DNA of 21,506 nucleotides, from positions 7,618 through 29,123 of the forward strand of contig CAOLNK010000007.1 of the NCBI GenBank assembly GCA_948477625.1, written 5' to 3'. Shown here one piece after another: positions 1-7,539 of this stretch. A model generated the notes under the pieces. The model was given only the letters and a program-made list of their open reading frames with translations, made no database searches and had not been told where the DNA came from. The DNA comes from an uncultured Candidatus Saccharibacteria bacterium. Lineage in GTDB: Bacteria; Patescibacteriota; Saccharimonadia; Saccharimonadales; Saccharimonadaceae. Made by a program: the position numbers and the translations under genes. The first letter of the stretch is position 1, and each line of letters opens with the position of its first letter.

Positions 1-55
1 GCCGCCTTCTTCGCCGCCGCCTTCTTCGCCGCCGCCTTCTTCGCCGCCGCCTTCT
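1..55. repeat. 15-bp tandem repeat coding GGGEE
   Basis: At least three and a half near-identical copies of a 15-bp unit (gccgccttcttcgcc) run from the left edge. The unit is a multiple of three and lies in the frame of the minus-strand gene, where it encodes Gly-Gly-Gly-Glu-Glu. Identical copies at DNA level suggest recent expansion and possible length variation. The array continues outside the window. Confidence 0.93.
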
Positions 56-2694
56 AGCGGACTACTAGTTACTGTTCCCACAGGATTCATATCACCGCTC
101 GTCACATTCACTGTGCCAGTACCATCTGTCACAGCTGTCACTTGGCCATCCGCCACTGTTGCCGTCGTTCCATCATTGGATTCGTAACTACTAGTCCCAT
201 CGCCATTATCTACGATTTCTGGCACCACATTAGCAGTCTGATTTACGGTATTATTCACACCCTCCGCTTGCAAACCATGTTGCATACCAGCAATCAAGTT
301 CTGAGCATTCTTTTGAATGATCGTTTCCTCTCCAGGTTTCTCACCTTCGGTTTCTTCATTATTTTGAACTTTATCAGGGTCAGTCCCTAAATCAGTATAA
401 ACTGTCTCCGTCGTCGTTGTTCCATCCTCACGCTCGGTCGTCACAATCGTAGCAATACCTACATTTTCATGCTCAATATTGTTTTCATCCGTAAACGGCA
501 CACGCACCACATAACTATCAGCATACATATTCACTTGGCCACCACATCCCAAGTTCAAATCAATCACCTCATGATTGCCACTAGCATAAGCCACATCAAT
601 CTGTACCTGCCAATTACCATCACGCTGCTTCACATCTGTAGCAACTTGAATATCACCAGGCTTATCAACTTTTTCTGCATCAAAAGGCTTCACATAAAAT
701 GTTCGTTCAAGACCATATTCTCGATAAACATTAACATTTGTGTTCTCATTATGTAATGCAATGTTTAAAGCAGCCGCTAATTTCTTCTGCAAATCACCAC
801 CACCATCAGCCAACATTGCATCCATAACCGCCTGAGCCCGCTCGGCTACATTTTCATTAGTCACAACAGCCTCATCCACACCGCATGCCCGCAACAGCTC
901 CGGCATCGCCGCAGTCGTCGAAGCCAACTGATACGGCAACTCAATATTATTTTGCATCAAGGCATTGACTAAAGCCTCCCTATCATCTTTCAAATCGGCA
1001 ATACTAGCCGCAAAACTATTTCCATGGCGCGCCTCATCGTCATATTTTGCCATGTCCATAATCATACCGCTCGACGTTACAAAACTACTTTCCCGATCTG
1101 CAATTCCTTCATACAAAGCGACGCCTTCAGCTAGCAAATCATGCTTTGAATAGTCTATTTCTCCGCCCATCAAGTCCTCAGCCGACATGCCTAGAGATTC
1201 TGCCACGGAGTTGGCAGAATCTCCGGTTAAACCGGATTGCTCTAAAATCTTCACAACTTGTTGATCATTCTCAGCACTGTCCGCGCCTTCCAATTCAGCA
1301 GCATACGCTGTACTATCACCATTGAATGCTGTCGCCGCAACTACACCAGAACTAGTTAATGCTAAAGTGAGAGCCAGAACCAAAGTCGCCTTGCGCGCAA
1401 CCTTCTTTAATGACTTTCTACCTTTTAGTCCATTCCCAAGCTTAGAAAGTAATCGCTCTCTGTTCTCTGGTGGCAATTCTGGGTCACCAAACCGATTCTT
1501 ATTCGGGTTCCTCGATTCTTCTTCTGCCCACTTGTGTAACCTGTCATAATACTCTTTCTCTGCTTGTTTTTCAGCGTCAATTCTCGCTTTTTCTGCCTGC
1601 TTCTCAGCATAAATCTTTGCCACTTCTGGATCTAATCTACCCGGAGTAACCTCCTTAGCCCAATTGCTCAAAGCCTCCCTGTATTCGCGCTTACGCTGCT
1701 TCTCCTCCGGAGTTTCTTCAACCATCTGCCGCTTTTCCGCCTTAGACTTTCTAAACCATCCCCATCTCGACGCGCCTGCAGCTTCTGCTGCCTTCGCCAC
1801 CTCATCATCCGAAGCCGCTTCACCCTTCGGCGTTGACGCAAATCCACTCTGCATCGCCTGTTCCGCCTGCCACTGTTCTAATTGCTCCACTTCATGCAAA
1901 TCACTCAGTAACAAATTCTTCACTTCGTCACTTAAGCTATTGCTAGTTCTCACTATATTGCCAATCTCCTCCCGACGCTTCAAAAATCGCTCTCTATAAT
2001 CCGGTGCATTCACATCCAAACTTGCAACCATCAATTTTGCCGGCTTCTCTTTTTCATCTTCGTGCGTTTCCGACTTTGGTTCGGCTTCCGGTTCTGGCTC
2101 ACCTTCTTCTTCTCTTTCGTCTTCCGGTTCCACTGCCTCTTCTTCAACATTATCATCACCTGGCTGCTTATCAAAATACCCCACCAGCTTCATTGAAACC
2201 GGAGTCATATTCTCCTCATCCGTCTTCAAAACGCCAACCATCTCTGCTTCACGCATTGCTTGCCTCAAATCATCTTCCGTCAGCAAAATCCGCGCATACA
2301 TCACTTCTTTTTCTTCTTTTGTCTTGCTATTGACAGTCGCGTTCCATTCAACCCGCTCTTGCTCCCCTTCCTTCATCAAAGCTTGAATTTTTTCATCATA
2401 GAACCGCAAAACCTCATCCGGCGATTTCCCATCCAAAAGCCGAATTACCTCATTTTGCAATCTCTCCAATGACTCGTCCGAAATCGTGTTCCCATAGCGG
2501 TCCTTGTTTACGCTCGCCTTCATTACTCGCGCAATCTTGTCTCTAATTTCCCCCTCTGTCAACCGCGTCTCGGCTTCACCCTCTATGACACCAATAGCCT
2601 TCCTTCCGAGAGCCTCCTCAAGCCGCCTTCTCTCTTCATCCGAAACATTCTCCCCACTATTTCCCCCAACAAAATTTTCTGGACTCCCTACCAT
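1..2694 (-). CDS. Large single-pass membrane protein with Gly/Glu repeat, C-terminus beyond window
   Basis: The reading frame is open from the ATG at 2694 to the left edge (898 residues seen, no stop), so the C-terminus is missing. Visible order: a charged, helical N-terminal region (1-180); a very acidic Glu/Pro segment (about 180-217); a Lys/Glu-rich coiled-coil-like stretch with repeated AEKQAEK (about 370-390); a basic patch KGRKSLKKVARK; one hydrophobic helix (about 437-458); an Ala-rich helical domain; a probably beta-rich part; and a terminal GGGEE repeat. The positive patch before the helix predicts the N-terminus inside and the C-terminus outside. A strong ribosome site (GGGGGAGGAG) lies inside the end of the preceding gene, whose stop is 1 nt away, so translation is probably coupled. 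I do not recognise the family. A cell-surface or envelope-spanning role is inferred from topology only. Confidence 0.85.
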   Translation of the reverse strand, partial: MVGSPENFVGGNSGENVSDEERRRLEEALGRKAIGVIEGEAETRLTEGEIRDKIARVMKASVNKDRYGNTISDESLERLQNEVIRLLDGKSPDEVLRFYDEKIQALMKEGEQERVEWNATVNSKTKEEKEVMYARILLTEDDLRQAMREAEMVGVLKTDEENMTPVSMKLVGYFDKQPGDDNVEEEAVEPEDEREEEGEPEPEAEPKSETHEDEKEKPAKLMVASLDVNAPDYRERFLKRREEIGNIVRTSNSLSDEVKNLLLSDLHEVEQLEQWQAEQAMQSGFASTPKGEAASDDEVAKAAEAAGASRWGWFRKSKAEKRQMVEETPEEKQRKREYREALSNWAKEVTPGRLDPEVAKIYAEKQAEKARIDAEKQAEKEYYDRLHKWAEEESRNPNKNRFGDPELPPENRERLLSKLGNGLKGRKSLKKVARKATLVLALTLALTSSGVVAATAFNGDSTAYAAELEGADSAENDQQVVKILEQSGLTGDSANSVAESLGMSAEDLMGGEIDYSKHDLLAEGVALYEGIADRESSFVTSSGMIMDMAKYDDEARHGNSFAASIADLKDDREALVNALMQNNIELPYQLASTTAAMPELLRACGVDEAVVTNENVAERAQAVMDAMLADGGGDLQKKLAAALNIALHNENTNVNVYREYGLERTFYVKPFDAEKVDKPGDIQVATDVKQRDGNWQVQIDVAYASGNHEVIDLNLGCGGQVNMYADSYVVRVPFTDENNIEHENVGIATIVTTEREDGTTTTETVYTDLGTDPDKVQNNEETEGEKPGEETIIQKNAQNLIAGMQHGLQAEGVNNTVNQTANVVPEIVDNGDGTSSYESNDGTTATVADGQVTAVTDGTGTVNVTSGDMNPVGTVTSSPLEGGGEEGGGEEGGGEEGG

Positions 2695-2695
2695 C

Positions 2696-3031
2696 TTACT
2701 CCTCCCCCACCGTACTATTCAAAAACGCGTTTCTAAACTCCACCATTGCCTGCTCCGCTGCTTTCGTAAAGTCCGCACCAGAGCTCTCAAAAAACGCATC
2801 TAGCTCTTCGTCACTCGCCCCATTGTCCACCAATTTTTCCAATTCCAACAACTGCGCATCACTCAATGTCCGAAGCATCGCCTGCTCAATCTGCTCCTCC
2901 ACTTTCACTCGCAAATTCTTACGCAATTCTTCCTGCTGCTCGGCACTCATCACACCCAAGCCCTTGTCGGCCATCATCTTGTCCACAAAAGTGTTGATAA
3001 ATCTAGTTTGAGTAGGTTTTATTTCTGGCAT
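2696..3031 (-). CDS. Small helical protein, DUF5663-like, unknown function
   Basis: The 111-aa product is predicted all-helical and soluble, with no signal peptide or membrane segment. It begins MPEIKPT, continues with a helical region rich in Glu and Leu, and ends with an acidic helix. The layout resembles short CPR proteins grouped as DUF5663, but that match is from memory and unchecked. It is the middle gene of a three-gene operon: 54 nt after the 547-aa gene and 1 nt before the large membrane protein. An AAAGG ribosome site sits 8 nt before the ATG. The first seven residues are identical to those of FtsZ encoded about 11 kb away. A partner or adaptor role for the large membrane protein is possible from context alone. 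Confidence 0.8.
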   Translation of the reverse strand: MPEIKPTQTRFINTFVDKMMADKGLGVMSAEQQEELRKNLRVKVEEQIEQAMLRTLSDAQLLELEKLVDNGASDEELDAFFESSGADFTKAAEQAMVEFRNAFLNSTVGEE

Positions 3032-3085
3032 CCAAATACCTTTCTACATGACTTTTCTTCAATTTACCACAAGCACTTTTATCTG

Positions 3086-4729
3086 TCAACTTTTCAAGCC
3101 GTCCAAAGTTTTTTGTGATGGGTATTCTACTACCGTATCGTCGTCCATATTCTGTCTTTCTTCTTCCTCAGCTATCCACTTTAAGTAAGTCTCCGAGTCA
3201 ATCGTCTGTCTCAAACGCTCTTCATAGTTCGATAGCTCCGTCAACAACTGTTCATAAGTCTGTTTCATTTTTTCATATAGCTGTTTCCGTATCCCTGGCA
3301 AACTTTTGAGTTTCTCCTCCGCCGATTGCCCACGATTCAAAATCCCTTCAGAATACAACAATTCCATCGCAATCTCCCCATTACGCCGAGCCTCAGAATC
3401 ACCAATTTCGGTTCTATCTAGCTCCAAGCCCGCCGCTTTCTGCCTATCACCTTCCTCAAAATCCTTTCTATTAGCCATAAACAACGCTTGCATGCTCACC
3501 AACATCGCCTTCACGACATTCATCTTCTGAATCATATCCGACTTTATCGGATCATAGTCCTCCAACACGCTCGTTCTCTCCTCAAACATCCGTACCGCCT
3601 TACCAATCAGGCCAACAATTTCCTCAACTATCTCCTGTTCGCTCATTGCGGCCTCCGCGGTAATCTCATCCTTGCTTACGATCGCATTATCCTCAGAATC
3701 CACAACCTCAGCCCCTGCTACTGGCACCACATTTGCCAAAGCCGTCGTCGCCTGTTCCTTCTGCCTCATAAACGGCTCCCTGTGCCTCAACTTCCGCCAC
3801 GCTCTCTGTACAATCCCTGCTGGCACACGCTCCGCCACCGTTGTAACCGGTTTTTCTCCAGACTCTATATCATCCATCGTCACTATCGGCGCCGGCGCTT
3901 CTACAATCTCAGCCTCGCCAGGTTTCAATTTAACTATTGGCGCTTCGCCTGCATTTTCCTCAGCTTCCTCAACCTTCTCTGGCTCCCTCTCCTCTTTCAA
4001 ACGTTCCATCTCTTTTTGCGCCTGAGTATTTTCCGGCTCACTTGCCGCCCACCAAGCCACGCTCTCCTTGTCACTCAAATCATCACCCTCTACTTGCCCA
4101 ACCAAGCCTTCATCATAAATTCGCTCCAAATCCCCCCGCATCTCGTAATAAGCCTGATGTAACAATTTCTCGTCCCAGCCTTTTTTCAACTTCCGCTCAC
4201 CTTTATGGTTCACCTTTGCCTGTGCAATCAAATTTGCTTCTTGCTCCGCCAAACCCCGCAAAGCCACCTTCGTCGCCATCTCAGCCCGCGCTTGCACTCC
4301 TGCTTCACTCAAATCTGGCAATCGTTCTCTTATAATTTCACTTGCCTTCTCCATCAGCACATCAATCTTGGGCGTCGAGTAATAGTCCATCGGGATCTCC
4401 TCATCTACCCACCACTTCTCTTCCAATCCCCGCCAATACTCTTCCGGCGTTCCCGCCATACTTTCTTGCCACGCATCCAAATTTTCACGCACAGCAACGT
4501 CCCTAAGCCCCTCCACTGCTTCATCTTCAATCTCAAAACTCTTCTCAGTCTCTGGTATTTCATCTGTCATTCTACTTAGAGCTTCCGCCCCCAAATCCTG
4601 CACCGAAGCAAAATCAAAAGCCTCGCCTTCCGGCACATAATTTTCCAGATACTGGGGCGCCATTTTCATCGTTTCTTGCCACCACTCATCTGTATATACG
4701 CCATTCTCGCCCCCTTCAAACGACTTCAT
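3086..4729 (-). CDS. Acidic 547-aa cytoplasmic protein of unknown function
   Basis: First gene of the three-gene operon. The product has no signal peptide or membrane helix. It has a Trp-rich N-terminus (DEWWQET), a charged helical N-terminal half, a Pro/Val/Glu-rich linker (about 255-300, repeated API and PAPIV phrases), a short basic segment (about 305-325), and a C-terminal part predicted as long helices or coiled coil (about 365-525). Family not recognised. The ATG at 4729 is chosen because it begins the open frame, a GAGGTGAT ribosome site lies about 12 nt upstream, and a promoter lies just beyond. The domain pattern (charged helices, acidic linker) resembles the N-terminal part of the third gene in the operon, suggesting the products act together; this is inference. 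Confidence 0.82.
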   Translation of the reverse strand: MKSFEGGENGVYTDEWWQETMKMAPQYLENYVPEGEAFDFASVQDLGAEALSRMTDEIPETEKSFEIEDEAVEGLRDVAVRENLDAWQESMAGTPEEYWRGLEEKWWVDEEIPMDYYSTPKIDVLMEKASEIIRERLPDLSEAGVQARAEMATKVALRGLAEQEANLIAQAKVNHKGERKLKKGWDEKLLHQAYYEMRGDLERIYDEGLVGQVEGDDLSDKESVAWWAASEPENTQAQKEMERLKEEREPEKVEEAEENAGEAPIVKLKPGEAEIVEAPAPIVTMDDIESGEKPVTTVAERVPAGIVQRAWRKLRHREPFMRQKEQATTALANVVPVAGAEVVDSEDNAIVSKDEITAEAAMSEQEIVEEIVGLIGKAVRMFEERTSVLEDYDPIKSDMIQKMNVVKAMLVSMQALFMANRKDFEEGDRQKAAGLELDRTEIGDSEARRNGEIAMELLYSEGILNRGQSAEEKLKSLPGIRKQLYEKMKQTYEQLLTELSNYEERLRQTIDSETYLKWIAEEEERQNMDDDTVVEYPSQKTLDGLKS

Positions 4730-4764
4730 GCCCTAAGTATCACCTCATATATCATCTTTCCACT

Positions 4765-4793
4765 ATTCTACCACTAAACCCCATCAAACACAA
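4765..4793 (-). promoter_or_regulatory. Promoter of the three-gene operon
   Basis: On the minus strand, TTGTGT (4788-4793) is separated by 17 bp from TAGAAT (4765-4770), with TGG just before the -10 (extended -10 type). Transcription would start near 4757, giving a leader of about 28 nt. The -35 is weak. Confidence 0.55.
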
Positions 4794-4803
4794 CCACAAT
4801 GCA

Positions 4804-4829
4804 AAAACCCGAACTTAAGTTCGGGTTTT
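4804..4829 (-). terminator. Intrinsic terminator after the 85-aa gene
   Basis: A perfect 26-nt palindrome, with arms of about 9-11 bp including CCCGAACTT and AAGTTCGGG, is followed on the minus strand by a run of T. It lies between the 85-aa gene and the promoter of the next operon. It could also work weakly on the other strand. Confidence 0.85.
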
Positions 4830-4891
4830 CACGGTTTATATCTTAATCGCTACACTATGAGTAATCTATCGTATAATTCATCTCCTTTCGC

Positions 4892-5149
4892 TTAGACAAA
4901 CTCGGCACTTAGCGCCTCAAACGCTCGCACCATCACTTTCGTGTTTTTAATTCGCCGCACAGTTTCTTCGCTCACCACCTTCGGTGATTTATAACCCGCC
5001 TCCTTTCTATCGGTCTCACACAGAAACTGCATTGAATTCCACGTATTTTTATCATCTTCTCGATCTTCAGTATCCAGTGTACTAAAGTCGATGATTACAT
5101 TTTTTACATCGGTATCTCCTTGTTTAATGTTGATTCTAGTTTTACTCAT
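4892..5149 (-). CDS. Small 85-aa protein of unknown function
   Basis: Short soluble protein with mixed charge, no signal peptide or membrane segment. It starts MSKTRINIKQGD, has an acidic middle (DTEDREDDK) and a basic helical C-terminal part. No family recognised. It is supported as a real gene by a strong ribosome site (AAAAGGAAAA) before the ATG, a near-consensus promoter and a terminator close after the stop, making it a single-gene unit. Strand and codon use match its neighbours. Confidence 0.78.
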   Translation of the reverse strand: MSKTRINIKQGDTDVKNVIIDFSTLDTEDREDDKNTWNSMQFLCETDRKEAGYKSPKVVSEETVRRIKNTKVMVRAFEALSAEFV

Positions 5150-5255
5150 GGCTTTTCCTTTTTTGTTTTATGCTTCGGCCTCACGTTGCCTCAGCGTTGA
5201 TTTTGTGGTTAGATATTGTTTGTTTATTGTTTTTATTTATTATCTAACTATCTTC

Positions 5256-5284
5256 ATCTTAGCACACATGCTTAAAAATGTCAA
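5256..5284 (-). promoter_or_regulatory. Strong promoter of the 85-aa gene
   Basis: TTGACA (5279-5284), 17-bp spacer ending in ATGTGTGC, and TAAGAT (5256-5261) on the minus strand. The -35 is consensus and TGTGC before the -10 recurs at several promoters here. Expected start is near 5249, leaving a leader of about 100 nt. Confidence 0.88.
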
Positions 5285-5361
5285 TACCTTTTATGCCTAT
5301 TTTTTGCAAAATGGTCAAAATTCCCTACTTCCACCCCTATAATACTCACAAAAATTTCCAG

Positions 5362-5395
5362 AAAAAATCCCTCCAAGTCGCAATGACCCGGAGGG
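5362..5395 (-). terminator. Intrinsic terminator after the 422-aa gene
   Basis: On the minus strand an 11-bp stem (CCCTCC pairing with GGAGGG, extended by two G-U and three standard pairs) with a 5-nt loop is followed by ATTTTTT. It sits about 65 nt after the stop of the 422-aa gene. Confidence 0.9.
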
Positions 5396-5459
5396 TTTTC
5401 CTAACTGTTTCGGTAGGCCCGAGTGTCTTTTTATAAAATCAAAGACAATTCTCTAAAGG

Positions 5460-6728
5460 TTAGGCTTTTGCGAGGCCGAACAATAAATTACGAATAATGT
5501 GTTTTGCACCTTTCTCCTCATACAAATCATAATCTGTTTCCTTCTCTTTCAAGCCCAACTTTTCCAATTTAGCATTAAAATCACTCGCTCCCGTAGGTGT
5601 TGTATAGCCAAAAATTGACTGCTCTTTTATGCTATTGCCCCTAAAAACAGTTATAACCGCATCAGTTTCCCTAAGCTCAACCTTTATAGTCTTATTAAAG
5701 CATGACGACGCCGTCTGATCCAAAACTCCATAATAATCTTCAATAGTTATAGGTTTATCAACGTCTCGTAAAAGCTCTCGAAAGCCTTCAGCTCTCCGTG
5801 AACGAGTCATAAACTCGTTCACCTGCTGTTGAAGTTGCTTCAACAGCTCTGTAAATTTTTCCATTGTACGCACTGTCAAGCGCTCCGGTTCCCCGCCGTA
5901 GATAAAATCTTCATTATCTTCATCAAACGACAGCTCCAGTGGCATTGTGTCGCCAAAACACTGAGGAGAAACATCCTGAAGCAGCTGAGTATAAGTCGTG
6001 GCTACATCCCGCGCCTTAAGGGTCAACTCAGGTAGGATGTCTTTGCGCACCCGTTCTTCATAGATGGGACGATCCATTTCGGCCTGGCAATACTCACGAT
6101 ACCCTGCGGCGTTCGCCTCGAAAAATCTACCTCTGTCAATGCCATTAGCATTTTCTTCCTGCAAATCATAGATGATATTCCTATAACCTACCGGTATAAC
6201 AAAATAAAGATATTTCTCGGTGACCCACATACCACAAGCATCACGCTCCAACGCATCCCAACAAAGTTCATCAGCTCCTTCCAAAGGCTGACGCACCAGC
6301 CAGTGTGTTGCACCCTTGCGTGGCATCGTAAGTTCCACACCTCGCATCTGCACAAACTTCCAACGCGTCCTTATCATCTCAGACGCCATTTCGCCACTAA
6401 CCTCCGCGGCCTTTCCGTTACGGTCGTTTTTTACAGTACTCTCGAAATTCTGTAACAGCTTTACCCAAAGCGCAGTCGCGCTCTCAGTTAAACCCAGTTC
6501 CATACTTTCCAGCATCCCTTTGCAACGCACAGGCTCAAATGGATTCGGGTCAATAATTCTTGTCCCCGACTTATCCATTCTATATTCGTTGGTGTTAGTA
6601 TATATCGCCAACGACTCCGCCGGAGTAGCACCTTTTGCTATCGGTACCAAAAACCTTTTCTGTGTTGCGCATGCCGGTAATCCGACAAGTGCAACAAACT
6701 CATTCACTGTAACCTTTTTCATACACAT
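5460..6728 (-). CDS. 422-aa protein of unknown function
   Basis: Soluble, mixed alpha/beta-looking protein without signal peptide or membrane helix. Recognisable segments: N-terminal KKVTVNEFVALVG that looks like a short helical start; a basic TMPRKGATHWLV stretch (about 138-149); an amphipathic helix with QLQQQVNEF (about 295-307); a short beta-rich region with KVELRETDAVITVFRG (about 350-365). I cannot assign a family. A second ATG two codons in (6722) is an alternative start; the first is preferred because AAGGAGAG lies 9 nt upstream. It forms a single-gene unit with a strong promoter, a leader of about 165 nt containing small hairpins, and a strong terminator. The promoter is nearly identical to that of the 228-aa gene at 20.2 kb, so the two may be expressed alike. 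Confidence 0.82.
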   Translation of the reverse strand: MCMKKVTVNEFVALVGLPACATQKRFLVPIAKGATPAESLAIYTNTNEYRMDKSGTRIIDPNPFEPVRCKGMLESMELGLTESATALWVKLLQNFESTVKNDRNGKAAEVSGEMASEMIRTRWKFVQMRGVELTMPRKGATHWLVRQPLEGADELCWDALERDACGMWVTEKYLYFVIPVGYRNIIYDLQEENANGIDRGRFFEANAAGYREYCQAEMDRPIYEERVRKDILPELTLKARDVATTYTQLLQDVSPQCFGDTMPLELSFDEDNEDFIYGGEPERLTVRTMEKFTELLKQLQQQVNEFMTRSRRAEGFRELLRDVDKPITIEDYYGVLDQTASSCFNKTIKVELRETDAVITVFRGNSIKEQSIFGYTTPTGASDFNAKLEKLGLKEKETDYDLYEEKGAKHIIRNLLFGLAKA

Positions 6729-6900
6729 ACTACCACTCTCCTTTTTCTTTTCTCTTTTTCATTCTTCCGTATGCTCAATAAACAAGTTGCATTGTTTGCG
6801 AGTTTCAACTACCAAAAATCCGCCTAAAATCTACCTTAAACAGCTAGTTTTTAAGCTTCTTGAAAAGCTCTGCTTTATTCTGCAAAACCCTCATGCTTCC

Positions 6901-6929
6901 ATTGTAGCACACTTTATCAAAAAAGTCAA
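6901..6929 (-). promoter_or_regulatory. Strong promoter of the 422-aa gene
   Basis: TTGACT (6924-6929), 17-bp spacer ending AAAGTGTGC, TACAAT (6901-6906) on the minus strand. Spacer and -10 are almost identical to those at 20957-20985. Start expected near 6894. Confidence 0.9.
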
Positions 6930-6953
6930 TATGTAAACCATATTTTTGCACAG

Positions 6954-6978
6954 AAAAAGGCTCTCTTTTCAGAGAACC
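6954..6978 (-). terminator. Intrinsic terminator after the 109-aa gene
   Basis: Minus-strand hairpin with an 8-bp stem (GGTTCTCT / AGAGAGCC, one G-U pair), a GAAA tetraloop and TTTTT directly after. It lies 67 nt after the stop of the 109-aa gene and just upstream of the next promoter. Confidence 0.93.
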
Positions 6979-7045
6979 CTCTCTATTAGTGGTGACTAAC
7001 GCTCAAATTTTTATGATATAATTGCTAAGCATTACCAGTCTGATG

Positions 7046-7375
7046 TCATCTCTGCCACCAGCAACCTGCTACCGATAGTATCACGCCCAAAACACCGCCA
7101 GCGACAAAGCCTATCCCCATATCTATCGGGAACTGTTGCCAACTCTCATCCACTGCTCGCTCAACTGACCAAGCTGCCCATCTAAATAGTCCTATGCCGG
7201 CCAGCAGTATTGCTATCCCTCCAGCCATCGAAAGGACGGACTCCCAAAACTCCTGACGCCGCTCCACCTTCCGGCGTGCTTCATCAAACTCTGCCTGTCG
7301 CCGCTCGGCCCGCAATTCCTTTACTAATCTGTCCAACTCCATGCGTTCGTTTACTGTCAATCCTGTTTCGCTCAT
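7046..7375 (-). CDS. Small membrane protein with N-terminal coiled coil and two membrane helices
   Basis: The 109-aa product has a charged amphipathic N-terminal helix rich in Arg/Glu (about 8-45, likely coiled coil), a first membrane helix around 47-66 (VLSMAGGIAILLAGIGLF), a short loop, and a second one around 86-105 (GIGFVAGGVLGVILSVAG) ending WWQR. The second helix has small-residue GxxxG-like spacing that would suit helix packing. Family not recognised. The start is well fixed: a GGAGG ribosome site 5 nt before the ATG. The gene stands alone, downstream of ileS, with its own near-consensus promoter, a structured 124-nt leader and a strong terminator. That long leader suggests expression is controlled after transcription begins. 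Confidence 0.83.
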   Translation of the reverse strand: MSETGLTVNERMELDRLVKELRAERRQAEFDEARRKVERRQEFWESVLSMAGGIAILLAGIGLFRWAAWSVERAVDESWQQFPIDMGIGFVAGGVLGVILSVAGCWWQR

Positions 7376-7499
7376 GTTTACCTCCTATATACGCAGAATT
7401 TGAACTTATCACCATATTCTCAAAAATACTTGAGGTGACAAGTTCATGAGTATTTACGGGCAAATTAATTGTATTTTTACCCGTCAAAAACCACCTCAT
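7376..7499 (-). promoter_or_regulatory. Structured 5' leader of the 109-aa membrane gene
   Basis: The leader RNA can form two stems: one pairing 7476-7484 with 7456-7464 (9 bp), and one pairing 7434-7446 with 7401-7413 (13 bp with one G-U) capped by a further CTCAA/TTGAG stem. A CACCTCA segment (7431-7437) can instead pair with TGAGGTG at the 5' end (7492-7498) or with the GGAGG ribosome site (7380-7385). These pairings exclude one another, as in a translational switch. No known riboswitch class is recognised. Confidence 0.5.
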
Positions 7500-7505
7500 G
7501 CTCTA

Positions 7506-7534
7506 ATTATAACACACAAATCTATAAAAGTCAA
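7506..7534 (-). promoter_or_regulatory. Strong promoter of the 109-aa membrane gene
   Basis: TTGACT (7529-7534), 17-bp spacer ending TTGTGTGT, and a consensus TATAAT (7506-7511) on the minus strand. Its -35 begins only 6 nt after the ileS stop codon. Confidence 0.92.
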
Positions 7535-7539
7535 TAAAT

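Noticed and set aside
1..55. Tandem repeat as a CRISPR array or satellite
   Set aside because: The 15-bp unit has no spacers, is in frame and encodes GGGEE in an open reading frame.
3488..4162. 224-codon plus-strand frame
   Set aside because: It lies antisense to the 547-aa gene, has low-complexity His/Leu/Arg-rich composition and no ribosome site; a shadow frame.
7284..7499. 71-codon frame starting near the transcript start of the 109-aa gene
   Set aside because: It runs through the leader stems and the ribosome site into the 109-aa gene in another frame; its sequence has no protein-like pattern.
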